Of a stretch of DNA of 64,000 bases, positions 16,257 to 24,983 are shown one piece after another. A model generated the notes under the pieces. The model saw only the letters and a program-made list of their open reading frames with translations, made no database searches and was not told the DNA's origin. The stretch's first letter is position 1. Each line of letters opens with the position of its first letter. The DNA comes from Blastococcus haudaquaticus (GTDB lineage Bacteria; Actinomycetota; Actinomycetes; Mycobacteriales; Geodermatophilaceae). Made by a program: the position numbers and the translations under genes. The stretch covers positions 1-64,000 of the forward strand of contig NZ_OCNK01000006.1 in NCBI RefSeq assembly GCF_900230285.1, in the 5' to 3' direction.

Positions 16257-17029
16257 CCGCCGACCACCAGCACTACGACGAGCTGGCCGTGGGGTGGGCG
16301 CTGCACGCCCTGGAGCCCGAGGACGAGGCGACCTTCAACCGGCACCTGCCGGGTTGCGCCCGGTGCGCGGAGACCGTCGCGCAGACGACGGACGTCATGG
16401 GCGCCCTCGCCACCGACCTGGCGCCCGCCGAGCCGTCGCCGGCGCTGCGGGCCCGGCTGCGCGCCGCGGTCGAGGCGACCGAGCAGGTCCACCGGCCCGC
16501 CGTCGTCCCACCGCCGGCGGACGCGGCCGTGCCGGCCCCCCGGACCGCCCGCAGGCGCGCGCTCCCGCTGGCGCTCGTCGCCGCGGCGGTGGCGGCAGTG
16601 CTCGGGCTCGGGTTCTGGAACATCGGTCTGCGCTCCGACCGCGCGGAGCTGAGCTCGACCGTCGCCGACCAGCGGGACGTCCTCGACGCGCTGCTGAGCC
16701 CGGAGCGGGTCGTGCTCGAGCCGCTCGGCGCGGACGGGCGGCCGGTCGCCACGGTGGTGCCGCGCGGCGACGACATCGAGGTGCTCACCCACGGCCTGTC
16801 GGTCAACGACGCCGCGACCACCACCTACGTCGTCTGGGGCGTGGGCGACGACGGGGCCGAACCGCTGGGAACCTTCGACGTGGAGCGGTCACAGATCGAG
16901 CTGAGAACCGTAGGCTCCGGGCTGACCGGCCTCGACGACTACCCGCAGTTCGCCATCAGCCTCGAGCCCGGTCAGGAGGCTCCGTCGGAACCGACGGAGG
17001 TCGTCGCGACCGGGCAGGTGACCAGCTGA
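16253..17029 (+). CDS. RskA-like membrane anti-sigma factor
   Basis: A 258-residue partner of the preceding sigma factor. The cytoplasmic N-terminus has a zinc-binding anti-sigma motif H31-LPG-C35-AR-C38. One transmembrane segment follows at about 103-121 (ALPLALVAAAVAAVLGLGF). The extracytoplasmic C-terminal domain matches the RskA pattern: a short coiled segment, LLSPERVVLEPLG, TTYVVWGVGDDGAEPLGTF and a PQFAISLEPG ending. It probably holds the sigma factor inactive until a membrane signal triggers release, likely by regulated proteolysis. Confidence 0.88.
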   Translation: MTADHQHYDELAVGWALHALEPEDEATFNRHLPGCARCAETVAQTTDVMGALATDLAPAEPSPALRARLRAAVEATEQVHRPAVVPPPADAAVPAPRTARRRALPLALVAAAVAAVLGLGFWNIGLRSDRAELSSTVADQRDVLDALLSPERVVLEPLGADGRPVATVVPRGDDIEVLTHGLSVNDAATTTYVVWGVGDDGAEPLGTFDVERSQIELRTVGSGLTGLDDYPQFAISLEPGQEAPSEPTEVVATGQVTS

Positions 17030-17511
17030 GCGAACACGGAACAGCGGCTCCACCGGAGCACGCCCACCGGGAGACGTCGGACCAGCGGCGGGCCCGCTAC
17101 GACGCCGACGAGGTCCACAGCCTGCGCGAGCGGGTGGCCGGGACGAAGTGGCGCCGGCGGCTCGCCGCGCGCCGCACGCTGAACCACTCCTACCGGGTCG
17201 GCGTGGGAATCGTGGGCGGCCTCATCGTGGCGTTCGGACTCGTGACCATCCCCTTCCCCGGACCGGGCTGGCTCACCGTGATCGCCGGTCTCTTCGTCCT
17301 GGCCAGCGAGTTCACCTGGGCCGAGCGGCTGCTCGAGTTCACGAAGAAGCACGTCAAGCGCTGGACCGACTGGCTGACGGCGCAGCCGGTGTGGGTGCGG
17401 TTGCTCCTCGCGGCCGCCACGGCGGCCTTCGTCTACGGCGTCCTCGTCGTCACGCTCCACGTGATGGGGGTCCCCGACTGGGTGCCGGGGTGGGTGCCGC
17501 TCTGGCGGTGA
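17026..17511 (+). CDS. TIGR02611/PGPGW family membrane protein
   Basis: The frame contains IPFPGPGWLTVIAGLFVLAS, the signature of the putative PGPGW transmembrane family, with hydrophobic helices at about 67-85, 89-105 and 130-150 and a tryptophan-rich end VPDWVPGWVPLWR. Function is unknown. The start is uncertain. The only in-frame start-like codon near the RskA stop is CTG 17026 (overlapping it as CTGA, with AGGTGA just upstream); the next is GTG 17134. The intervening residues SEHGTAAPPEHAHRETSDQR keep high GC3, which favours the CTG start. It would be translationally coupled to the sigma/anti-sigma pair. Confidence 0.75.
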   Translation: MSEHGTAAPPEHAHRETSDQRRARYDADEVHSLRERVAGTKWRRRLAARRTLNHSYRVGVGIVGGLIVAFGLVTIPFPGPGWLTVIAGLFVLASEFTWAERLLEFTKKHVKRWTDWLTAQPVWVRLLLAAATAAFVYGVLVVTLHVMGVPDWVPGWVPLWR

Positions 17512-17543
17512 GCTTCTGGCACAATCGTCGGCGCAGGACGCGG

Positions 17544-17615
17544 GGGCGATTGGCTCAGCGGTAGAGCGCTTCGTTCACACCGAAGAGGTCACTGGTTCGA
17601 TCCCAGTATCGCCCA
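17544..17615 (+). tRNA. tRNA-Val (anticodon CAC)
   Basis: Plus-strand cloverleaf: acceptor GGGCGAT/ATCGCCC, anticodon loop TTCACAC (CAC), T-arm GGTTCGATCC. CCA is not encoded. It is nearly identical to tRNA-Val(GAC) at 14546-14620 outside the anticodon arm and two D-arm bases. A terminator follows. Confidence 0.95.
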
Positions 17616-17624
17616 CTCCTGCGG

Positions 17625-17660
17625 AGGGCCAGGTCAGCCGGACGACGGCGACCTGGCCCT
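17625..17660 (+). terminator. Terminator after tRNA-Val(CAC)
   Basis: An 11-bp perfect stem (17625-17635 with 17650-17660) is extended inward by GCCG/CGGC around a GACGA loop with a single bulged A. It starts 10 nt after the tRNA and also precedes the stop of the convergent multicopper oxidase gene. Confidence 0.6.
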
Positions 17661-17685
17661 TCGTCGTGTGGCCCTTCGTCGTTCC

Positions 17686-19095
17686 TCAGGCCGGCGGCTC
17701 GTACTCGACCAGCCGCAGCATGCCGTCCTCCATGTGGTGGTGGTTGTGGCAGTGGAACAACCACCGTCCCGGGTTGGTGGCGAGGAAGTCGAAGGTCACC
17801 TCACCGCCGCGCGAGGGGACGGTGACGGTGTCCTTCACCGGCCCCCGCCCCGACGCCGTCAGCACCTGGAAGTGGTGCCCGTGCAGGTGCATGGGGTGCC
17901 ACTTCGCGCTGGTGTTCCGCATCGTGAACCGCACCCAGTCCCCGTCGGAGACCACCAGCGGGTCGGCGTCCGGATAGCTCTGGCCCCCGATCTGCGTCCC
18001 CGAGAGCGTGAGGTCGTACGAACGGTCCGGTGCGCCCGCGGGCAGCGGCAACGGCTCCCGCGCCACCAGTTGCTCGTAGCTGACCAGGCGGCCGTCCAGC
18101 TCGGCCGGTCGCTCGGCCACCGCGGGGGCCGTCGATGCCTCGCTGCCCGTGTACCGGAGCAGTGCCCGGCCCCAGCCGCCCCGGCCCTCGGGCTGCACGC
18201 CCACCTGCCAGACGCCGCCGGGCTGCGCGGCGTCGACCAGGACGTCGTAGCGCTCGCCCATCCCCAGCCGCAGGGCATCGACTGTCACCGGCTCCACCGG
18301 CATGCCGTCGGCGTGGGTGACGGTCAGGCGGTGGCCGGCGACGGCGAAGCGGAAGCCGGTGTCGGCGGCGATGTTCATGACCCGCAGCCGCAGCCGGTCA
18401 CCCGGTCGCGCCGTCAGCACCGGCGCGTCCTCCGGCGGGCGCCCGTTGACCAACAGCAGGGGGTAGGAGCGGCCGCCGAAGGAGACGGCGTCGACCGGGT
18501 CGGGGTCGTCCCCGGCCCTGTCCTCCGCCCCGTGTCCGGCCGAGCTCTCCGCCCCGTGCCCGGCGTGGTCGTCCAGTCCGTCGCGCCAGTCGTCGAGCAT
18601 CAGCGTGTACTCGGAGTCGTAGGCCAGCTCCTCGGTGCGCGGCTCGACGACCAGCGGCCCGTAGAGGCCCCGGTCCAGCTGCATGCCGACGTGCGCGTGG
18701 TACATGAACGACCCGGCGACGGGCGTCTCGAACTCGTAGGAGAACCCTTCGCCGGGGGCGACCGGGTCCTGGGTGATGCCCGGTACCCCGTCCATCCCGT
18801 TCGGCGGGGTGAGTCCGTGCCAGTGCACGGTGGTGTCCTCGGGCAGCTCGTTCGCCAGCTGCACGCGCAGGGTCTCCCCGGCCCGGAGGCGGATCTCCGG
18901 GCCCGGAACGGTGCCGTAGCCCCAGGTGGGCACCGCGTGACCGGCCAGGTCGACGCGCATCGGCGCGGCCGTCAGCCGCAGGGCCCCCGCTGTAGAGGGG
19001 CCTGCGGCCGACGGCCCGCGTCCGGAGCAGCCGGTGAGGAGGGAGAGTCCGGCGGCGGCCGTCAGCCCCAGGAACTGGCGTCGCGTCGCCGGCAT
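17686..19095 (-). CDS. Secreted multicopper oxidase
   Basis: A 469-residue laccase/copper-efflux oxidase type protein. The N-terminus has RRQFLGL, a twin-arginine-like motif, followed by LLTGC with Cys23 as a likely lipobox, so it is probably Tat-exported and lipid-anchored. Copper ligands are visible: HWHG at 91-94, HAH at 133-135, HPMHLHGHHF and HCHNHHHMEDGM near the C-terminus; the last has the Cys and axial Met of a type 1 site. A His/Asp-rich insert (DDHAGHGAESSAGHGAED) lies in the middle. Three cupredoxin domains are expected from length and motif spacing. A cupredoxin-like lipoprotein gene lies directly upstream. Confidence 0.92.
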   Translation of the reverse strand: MPATRRQFLGLTAAAGLSLLTGCSGRGPSAAGPSTAGALRLTAAPMRVDLAGHAVPTWGYGTVPGPEIRLRAGETLRVQLANELPEDTTVHWHGLTPPNGMDGVPGITQDPVAPGEGFSYEFETPVAGSFMYHAHVGMQLDRGLYGPLVVEPRTEELAYDSEYTLMLDDWRDGLDDHAGHGAESSAGHGAEDRAGDDPDPVDAVSFGGRSYPLLLVNGRPPEDAPVLTARPGDRLRLRVMNIAADTGFRFAVAGHRLTVTHADGMPVEPVTVDALRLGMGERYDVLVDAAQPGGVWQVGVQPEGRGGWGRALLRYTGSEASTAPAVAERPAELDGRLVSYEQLVAREPLPLPAGAPDRSYDLTLSGTQIGGQSYPDADPLVVSDGDWVRFTMRNTSAKWHPMHLHGHHFQVLTASGRGPVKDTVTVPSRGGEVTFDFLATNPGRWLFHCHNHHHMEDGMLRLVEYEPPA

Positions 19096-19108
19096 CCGCG
19101 TCTCCCCG

Positions 19109-19939
19109 TCACTCAGCGGTGAACTCGGCGAACATGCCCAGGGTGAAGTGCGGCGGCCCGGCGCCCTCGGTGTCGTGCGTGGTCCCCTGGGGGACGAAGC
19201 AGGCGGCTCCGTACCGGCCCGGCTCCATGCGCAGGAACGTCGTCTCCGACTCTCCCGGGCCGGCGAAGACGACCCCGGCGAGCTGGATCATCGAAAAGAC
19301 CTGCTCCTCCGGCTGGGCCAGCACCTCCTCGACGGGCATCGTGACGTCGTCGTTGATCCGGGCGAGGCCGATCTCGTGCATCTCCTCGCCCTCGTTGGTG
19401 AAGGTCATCGCCACCACGCCGCCCGGGACGGTGTCCGGCAGGCCCTCGTACTCGTAGTCGACGCCGGTGGCCTCGACGTGCTCGTAGCCGCACTCGGCGA
19501 GCATGTACTCGTCGATGTCGTCGTCGGCCTGCTGGAACTCCGGGCTCTCCATGACGGACGGGTCCCCGGCGAGGGCTTCGCGGACGAGTCCGGTGGCCTC
19601 GGTCACCGTCTCGGAGATCTCCTCGGGCGCGGCGTCCTCGACGTCGCCCAGGAGCGGCTCGACCGTGGCGCCGAACTCCTCCATGGCGGCCTGCTGCTCC
19701 TCCGGCGGCGCGGCCTCGTCGACCGGCGGGCCCATCGCGAAGGCCGCCTCGAGGTCGACGGACGCCTCGCAGAACGCGGCGGGGTCGGCATCGCTCTCGG
19801 ACGTGCTCGTCTCCGCGGCCGCGGTGTCGTCGCCGCCCGGGTCGTCGGACCCGCAGGCCACCATCGTGGCGGCGAGCGCGAGGGTGGCGCCCCCGAGGAC
19901 CCAGCGGCGCACCCCCCGGATACCTGTCGTGGTCTGCAT
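19109..19939 (-). CDS. Cupredoxin-like lipoprotein
   Basis: A 276-residue exported protein. Signal peptide ends LAATMVAC with lipobox Cys29, followed by an acidic Ser/Thr linker, a helical region at about 53-150 and a beta-rich C-terminal domain. In that domain H188 (EEMHEI), C247 (AACFVP), H255 or H264 and M269 (PPHFTLGM) are spaced like the His-Cys-His-Met ligands of a blue-copper site. ATG 19939 has GGAG close upstream. The multicopper oxidase gene starts 13 nt after its stop, so they form an operon; it may be an electron donor or copper partner of the oxidase (inference). No exact family name is certain. Confidence 0.75.
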   Translation of the reverse strand: MQTTTGIRGVRRWVLGGATLALAATMVACGSDDPGGDDTAAAETSTSESDADPAAFCEASVDLEAAFAMGPPVDEAAPPEEQQAAMEEFGATVEPLLGDVEDAAPEEISETVTEATGLVREALAGDPSVMESPEFQQADDDIDEYMLAECGYEHVEATGVDYEYEGLPDTVPGGVVAMTFTNEGEEMHEIGLARINDDVTMPVEEVLAQPEEQVFSMIQLAGVVFAGPGESETTFLRMEPGRYGAACFVPQGTTHDTEGAGPPHFTLGMFAEFTAE

Positions 19940-20111
19940 GTTCTCCAACCTCTCTGCGGGGGGCGGCGGTTGCCGGCCGTGTCGACGGTGCAGGGTTGCG
20001 AGGTGGAGGGGCGTGTGGTGCGGCCGGATACACGGGTGGCTCACCGGGGCGCCGGGCGGCCTGCGATCCGTCACCGCTCGTTGCAGGAAGGGCTCGCTGA
20101 GTAGTACGACT

Positions 20112-20134
20112 CCGTACCGTTCCCGCCGGTACGG
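20112..20134. promoter_or_regulatory. 8-bp inverted repeat upstream of the MOSC gene
   Basis: CCGTACCG-N7-CGGTACGG ends 8 nt before the GTG start of the MOSC gene, inside the divergent region shared with the cupredoxin gene. It may be an operator; no known regulator is assigned. Confidence 0.3.
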
Positions 20135-20142
20135 TCCGAGGG

Positions 20143-20706
20143 GTGACGACGGGACGACCGGTGGGCCGGGTCCAGGAGATCCGGGTCTTCCCGGTGCGGT
20201 CGCTGGCGGGGACCGCCGTGCCCACCGCCGCGATCGGTCCCGACGGTCTCGCGGGTGACCGGACGTGGACGGTCGTCGACGCGGACGGGCGGCCGGTGCG
20301 GGCCAAGGAGGCGCCGGGTATCGCCGGACTGGACGGCGCCGGAGTGGACGAGGAGCAGCTGTCCGCCGCCGCCGGCCGGCCCGTGCACCTGGCCGCACTC
20401 CCGCCGCAGCCCGGGGTCGCGCCCGTCCACCTCGTCTCCGAGCAGGCGATCGACCGGGCCGCACGGGGCGAGGTGCCGGAGGGCTGCTCGGCGGACGACC
20501 CCCGCGCGAACCTGCTGGTCTCCCTCGACGAGGGCGGCGACGAACGGGCCTGGGTCGGGCAGGAGGTGCGGATCGGCGACGCCGTGCTGCGGGTCACGAG
20601 GACGCCGAAGCACTGCCTCGGCGTCTACGCCGACGTCGTCACGCCGGGGACGGCGCAGGCGGGCGACGCCGTATTGCTGATCGGGAACCCCGGACCTTCG
20701 CACTAG
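20143..20706 (+). CDS. MOSC domain protein
   Basis: A 187-residue protein with an N-terminal beta-barrel segment [20 protein letters not shown] and [22 protein letters not shown], then a MOSC core with [33 protein letters not shown] and a conserved cysteine. MOSC proteins bind molybdenum cofactor or transfer sulfur; which applies here is unknown. GTG 20143 begins the conserved segment. Its TAG stop is also the first half of a TAGGCT hexamer for thrS. Confidence 0.85.
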   Translation: MTTGRPVGRVQEIRVFPVRSLAGTAVPTAAIGPDGLAGDRTWTVVDADGRPVRAKEAPGIAGLDGAGVDEEQLSAAAGRPVHLAALPPQPGVAPVHLVSEQAIDRAARGEVPEGCSADDPRANLLVSLDEGGDERAWVGQEVRIGDAVLRVTRTPKHCLGVYADVVTPGTAQAGDAVLLIGNPGPSH

Positions 20707-20709
20707 GCT
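20704..20709 (+). promoter_or_regulatory. Probable thrS -10 hexamer TAGGCT overlapping the MOSC stop codon
   Basis: TAGGCT fits TANNNT and contains the TAG stop of the preceding gene. It would give thrS a leader of about 31 nt. Confidence 0.35.
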
Positions 20710-20746
20710 CGGGAGGCCGAATCCCTCCGAACCACCAGGAGTTCCT

Positions 20747-22792
20747 GTGTCGACCCCGCCCTCGCCGACCGCCACCACCCCGATCCGGGTGCCGGCCGGG
20801 ACGACGGCGCAGCAGGCGCTCAAGGACGCCGGGATCCCGCTCAAGGGGCCCGACGGCGCGGTCGTGGTCCGGGACGTCGCCACCGGTGACCTCAGGGATC
20901 TCGCCTGGACCGCGGACGCCGACACCGAGGTCGAGCCGGTCGCCGCCTCGAGCCCCGACGGTCGCGCGGTCATCCGGCACTCCGCGGCCCACGTGCTGGC
21001 CCAGGCCGTGCAGGAACTGTTCCCCGGCACGAAGCTGGGCATCGGCCCGCCGGTCGAGAACGGCTTCTACTACGACTTCGACCCCGAGCGGCCGTTCACC
21101 CCCGAGGACCTCACCGCCCTCGAGAAGAAGATGACCGAGATCGTCCGCGCCGGGCAGAACTTCTCCCGCCGGGAGATCAGCGACGCCGAGGCCCGGGCCG
21201 AGCTCGCCCACGAGCCCTACAAGCTGGAGCTCATCGGCCTCAAGGGCGGCGCCGCCGAGGCGGCGGAGGGTGCCGACGTGGAGGTCGGCGGTGCCCAGCT
21301 GACCATGTACGACAACCTGGACCCGCGCACCGGCGAGCGGATCTGGACCGACCTGTGCCGCGGCCCCCACCTGCCGCGCACCAACGCCATCCCCGCGTTC
21401 AGCCTCACCCGGAGTGCCGCGGCCTACTGGCGCGGCAGCGAGAAGAACCCGCAGCTCCAGCGCGTCTACGGCACCGCCTGGGAGAGCAAGGACGCCCACA
21501 AGGCGTACCTCGAGCACCTGGCCGAGGCCGAACGGCGTGACCACCGCCGCCTGGGGGTGGAGCTCGACCTGTTCAGCTTCCCGGACGAGATCGGGTCCGG
21601 GCTCGCGGTCTTCCACCCCAAGGGCGGGGTGATCAAGCGCGAGATGGAGGACTACGTCCGCGCGCGGCACATCGAGGAGGGCTTCGACTACGTCGGCACC
21701 CCGCACATCACCAAGCGGGGTGTCTTCGAGACCTCGGGCCACCTGCCGTACTACGCCGACACCATGTTCCCGCCCATGGAGCTGGAGAACAGCGAGTACT
21801 ACCTCAAGGCGATGAACTGCCCGATGCACAACCTGATCTTCAGGTCGCGCGGGCGGTCCTACCGCGAGCTGCCGCTGCGCTTCTTCGAGTTCGGCTCGGT
21901 CTACCGCTACGAGAAGTCCGGTGTCGTGCACGGCCTGACCCGCGTGCGCGGGCTCACCCAGGACGACTCGCACAGCTACGTCACCCCGGAGCAGGCGCCC
22001 GGGGAGATCCGGCACCTGCTGGCCTTCGTGCTCGGGCTGCTGAACGACTTCGGTCTCGACGACTACTACCTCGAGCTGTCCACCCGCGGCGACGACCCGG
22101 CGAAGCAGGGGAAGTTCATCGGGACCGACGAGGAGTGGGCCGTGGCCACCCGGGTGCTGGAGGACGCGGCGACGGAGACCGGCCTGGAACTGGTCCCCGA
22201 CCCCGGCGGTGCCGCCTTCTACGGCCCGAAGATCTCCGTGCAGGCGCGCGACGCCATCGGCCGCACCTGGCAGATGTCGACCATCCAGTACGACTTCAAC
22301 CAGCCGGCCCGCTTCGGCCTCGAGTACAGCGCCTCCGACGGGAGCCGCCAGCAACCGGTGATGATCCACTCGGCGAAGTTCGGATCCATCGAGCGGTTCT
22401 TCGGCGTCCTCACCGAGCACTACGCCGGTGCGTTCCCGGCCTGGCTGGCGCCGGTGCAGGTCGTCGGCATCCCGGTCACCGACGAGCAGGTGCCCTACCT
22501 GACCGACGTCGCGGTGAAGCTGCGGGCCCGCGGGCTCCGGGTGGAGATCGACGACTCCGACGACCGGATGCAGAAGAAGATCCGGACCGCGAGCAAGCAG
22601 AAGGTGCCGTTCGTGCTGATCGCCGGCGCCACCGACGCCGAGGCCGGCGCGGTGTCCTTCCGCTACCGCGACGGCTCGCAGAAGAACGGCGTCCCGGTCG
22701 ACGAGGCGGTGGAGCAGGTCGCCGCGTGGGTGGCGTCGCGGTCCAACGTGGACCCGGTGGCCGCAGATCCGACGGACGTGCCCGCCGGATGA
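20747..22792 (+). CDS. thrS: Threonyl-tRNA synthetase
   Basis: Class II synthetase charging tRNA-Thr; 681 residues. The order is an N-terminal TGS domain ([20 protein letters not shown]), an editing domain with [10 protein letters not shown], and a catalytic core with [16 protein letters not shown] (motif 1), [18 protein letters not shown] (motif 2) and [13 protein letters not shown] (motif 3). An anticodon-binding domain follows. GTG 20747 has AGGAG at 5-nt spacing. It opens an operon with HIT, pgsA, acyltransferase and pimA through overlapping or abutting starts, the order known in mycobacteria. The 40-nt intergenic gap leaves no room for a T-box. Confidence 0.97.
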   Translation: MSTPPSPTATTPIRVPAGTTAQQALKDAGIPLKGPDGAVVVRDVATGDLRDLAWTADADTEVEPVAASSPDGRAVIRHSAAHVLAQAVQELFPGTKLGIGPPVENGFYYDFDPERPFTPEDLTALEKKMTEIVRAGQNFSRREISDAEARAELAHEPYKLELIGLKGGAAEAAEGADVEVGGAQLTMYDNLDPRTGERIWTDLCRGPHLPRTNAIPAFSLTRSAAAYWRGSEKNPQLQRVYGTAWESKDAHKAYLEHLAEAERRDHRRLGVELDLFSFPDEIGSGLAVFHPKGGVIKREMEDYVRARHIEEGFDYVGTPHITKRGVFETSGHLPYYADTMFPPMELENSEYYLKAMNCPMHNLIFRSRGRSYRELPLRFFEFGSVYRYEKSGVVHGLTRVRGLTQDDSHSYVTPEQAPGEIRHLLAFVLGLLNDFGLDDYYLELSTRGDDPAKQGKFIGTDEEWAVATRVLEDAATETGLELVPDPGGAAFYGPKISVQARDAIGRTWQMSTIQYDFNQPARFGLEYSASDGSRQQPVMIHSAKFGSIERFFGVLTEHYAGAFPAWLAPVQVVGIPVTDEQVPYLTDVAVKLRARGLRVEIDDSDDRMQKKIRTASKQKVPFVLIAGATDAEAGAVSFRYRDGSQKNGVPVDEAVEQVAAWVASRSNVDPVAADPTDVPAG

Positions 22793-23382
22793 CCGACGAC
22801 GGACCCGGCAGGGCCTTCGAGCACCTCTGGACGCCCTACCGGATGGCCTACATCCGGGGCGAGGGCAAGCCGACCGGTGCCCACGACTGCCCGTTCTGCG
22901 TCATCCCGACCATGAGCGACGAGGACGGGCTGATCGTCGCGCGCGGCACGACGGTGTTCGCCGTCCTCAACCTGTACCCCTACAACGCCGGTCACCTGAT
23001 GCTGGTCCCGTACCGGCACGTGCCGGACTACACCGACCTCACGTCCGAGGAGGTGGCGGAACTGGGCGCCTTCACGCAGACGGCCATGCGCACCGTCCGG
23101 ACGGTCAGCGGCGCCCACGGGTTCAACATCGGCATGAACCAGGGTTCGGTCGCGGGCGCCGGCATCGCCGACCACCTGCACCAGCACGCCGTCCCGCGCT
23201 GGGGCGGGGACACCAACTTCATGCCCGTCATCGGCCTGACCCGCGTGCTCCCTCAGGTGCTCACCGAGACTCGTGCCCTCCTCGCCACCGCGTGGACCGA
23301 GCAGGCCCTCCCGGCCGCGTCGTCCGCCCGCCCCTCCACCTCCGCGTCCTCCACCCGCCCCTCCACCCCGACGGAGGCCTGA
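22789..23382 (+). CDS. HIT family protein (AP4A phosphorylase/hydrolase type)
   Basis: A 197-residue histidine-triad protein with H129-L-H131-Q-H133-A-V, where the central histidine is the nucleophile. A CPFC pair at 34-37 may bind metal. It corresponds by position and sequence pattern to mycobacterial Rv2613c, described as a diadenosine tetraphosphate phosphorylase, so degradation of Ap4A-type dinucleotides is likely. The ATG overlaps the thrS stop. The C-terminal ~25 residues are a Ser/Thr/Pro tail. Confidence 0.88.
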   Translation: MTDDGPGRAFEHLWTPYRMAYIRGEGKPTGAHDCPFCVIPTMSDEDGLIVARGTTVFAVLNLYPYNAGHLMLVPYRHVPDYTDLTSEEVAELGAFTQTAMRTVRTVSGAHGFNIGMNQGSVAGAGIADHLHQHAVPRWGGDTNFMPVIGLTRVLPQVLTETRALLATAWTEQALPAASSARPSTSASSTRPSTPTEA

Positions 23383-24021
23383 GTGCTCGGCAGCAACGCG
23401 CGCCCGGCCGTGGCCCGTTTCTGGGCGCCGGTCGTCGCCCGGCTGGGCCGGGCGGGCGTCACGCCCGACATGGTGACGATCATCGGCACCCTCGGCGCCG
23501 TCGCCTCCGCGGTCTTCCTGATCGGCAACGGCTTCCTGTTCTGGGGGTCGGCGGCGGTCACCGTCTTCGTCCTGCTGGACATGCTCGACGGGGCGCTCGC
23601 ACGCGCCCGCGGTGGGGGATCGGTGTGGGGCGCCGTCCTCGACTCCACCGGCGACCGGGCCGCCGACGCGGCGATCTTCGGGGCGCTGGTCTGGTGGTAC
23701 TCCGGCGAGGGCGACAACCGCCTCCTCGTGCTGCTGGCGCTCGTCTGCCTGGTGCTGGGGATCCTGACCTCCTACATCAAGGCGCGCGCCGAGGGCGTCG
23801 GGCTGTCGGCCGACGTCGGGATCGTCGAGCGCACGGAGCGGCTGATCCTGGTGCTCGTCGGTACCGGCTTCACCGGGCTCGGCATCCCCTACGCCGTCCA
23901 CGTGGCCCTGTGGGTGCTCCTCGTCGGCAGCGCCGTGACCGTCGCGCAGCGCTTCCTCGCCGTCCGCCGGGCCGCCGCCGACCGCCCGCTGCCCGTGCCG
24001 CCGTCCCCGCCGGCGCCGTGA
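23383..24021 (+). CDS. pgsA: Phosphatidylinositol phosphate synthase (CDP-alcohol phosphatidyltransferase)
   Basis: A 212-residue membrane enzyme with the family signature D-x2-D-G-x2-A-R-x8-G-x3-D-x3-D, seen as DMLDGALARARGGGSVWGAV followed by LDSTGDR. In actinobacteria the orthologue at this locus makes phosphatidylinositol phosphate from CDP-diacylglycerol and inositol phosphate, the first step toward PI and PIMs. Hydrophobic helices fill the rest. GTG 23383 directly follows the HIT stop. The symbol pgsA is used in the mycobacterial (PgsA1) sense, not for phosphatidylglycerophosphate synthase. Confidence 0.9.
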   Translation: MLGSNARPAVARFWAPVVARLGRAGVTPDMVTIIGTLGAVASAVFLIGNGFLFWGSAAVTVFVLLDMLDGALARARGGGSVWGAVLDSTGDRAADAAIFGALVWWYSGEGDNRLLVLLALVCLVLGILTSYIKARAEGVGLSADVGIVERTERLILVLVGTGFTGLGIPYAVHVALWVLLVGSAVTVAQRFLAVRRAAADRPLPVPPSPPAP

Positions 24022-24983
24022 GCGGGACCCTCGTCGACCGGACGACCGCCCGGCTGACCGACGCCGGGTTCGCCGCCGGATGGCACGCGGTGCGGCTGCT
24101 GCCGGAGCCGGCGGCGCGGGCGGCCTTCGACCGGGCCGGGCGCTGGGCCGCCGGGCGCGACGGCAAGGGCACCCGCCAGCTGCGGGCCAACCTGCGCGTG
24201 GTGACCGGCGGCCGGCTGACCGAGACCGAGCTCGGCGACCTCACCACCCGGGCGGTCCGTTCCTACGCGCGCTACTGGCAGGAGGCCTTCCGGCTCCCGG
24301 CGATGAGCAGCGAGCGGATCGTCACCGGCACCGAGGTCGTCGGTCTCGAGCACCTGGAGAAGGGCCGCGCCGGCGGCCGGCCGGTCATCATGGCGTTGCC
24401 GCACAGCGGCAACTGGGACGCCGCCGGGGTGTGGTTCATCGACTGGCTCGGCGGGCCGTTCATGACCGTCGCGGAGCGGCTGAAGCCGGAATCGCTCTAC
24501 GAGCGCTTCGTCGCCTTCCGGGAGTCGCTCGGCTTCCGGGTCGTCCCGCTGACCGGCGGGGAACGGCCCAGCACCGAGGTGCTGCGGAACTGGCTCGCGG
24601 ACGGCGGCGCGACCTGCCTGCTCGTCGACCGCAACCTCGGCAGCGGGGGAGTGCCGGTCGACTTCTTCGGCCGGCCCGCGACGCTGCCCGGCGGCGCGGC
24701 CCTGCTCGCCGCGCAGACGGGCGCGGCCCTCATCCCGACGGTCTGCCAGTTCACCGGGCACGGGTGGCGCCTCGTCTTCTCGCCCGAGGTGCCGGTCGCC
24801 GGCCCCGGGCGGCTCAAGGACCGCGTGGGCGCCGCCATGCAGACCGTCGCGGACGCGTTCGCCGCCTCGATCGCCGACCGGCCGGAGGACTGGCACATGC
24901 TCGGCCGGATCTGGGCCGACGTGCCGCCGGACCCGCCCGCCGGGGCGGCGGAGAGCTCCTCCCCGAGCACGGCCGCCCCCTGA
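24018..24983 (+). CDS. Phosphatidylinositol mannoside acyltransferase (PatA-like)
   Basis: A 321-residue member of the LpxL/HtrB-type acyltransferases. The catalytic H-x4-D motif is H129-SGNW-D133 in IMALPHSGNWDAAGVW. LLVDRNLGSGGVPVDFFGRPA and the PGGAALLAAQTGA region also follow the family. Between pgsA and pimA, this position corresponds to mycobacterial PatA, which acylates the mannose of PIM. The GTG start overlaps the pgsA stop (GTGA). Confidence 0.9.
   Translation: MSGTLVDRTTARLTDAGFAAGWHAVRLLPEPAARAAFDRAGRWAAGRDGKGTRQLRANLRVVTGGRLTETELGDLTTRAVRSYARYWQEAFRLPAMSSERIVTGTEVVGLEHLEKGRAGGRPVIMALPHSGNWDAAGVWFIDWLGGPFMTVAERLKPESLYERFVAFRESLGFRVVPLTGGERPSTEVLRNWLADGGATCLLVDRNLGSGGVPVDFFGRPATLPGGAALLAAQTGAALIPTVCQFTGHGWRLVFSPEVPVAGPGRLKDRVGAAMQTVADAFAASIADRPEDWHMLGRIWADVPPDPPAGAAESSSPSTAAP

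Noticed and set aside
20707-20746. T-box or other tRNA-sensing leader before thrS
   Set aside because: Only 40 nt between genes, too short. The spaces before hisS and alaS are shorter or lack any T-box sequence.
20639-22420. Minus-strand frame across thrS
   Set aside because: Shadow of thrS, whose motifs and RBS are clear.
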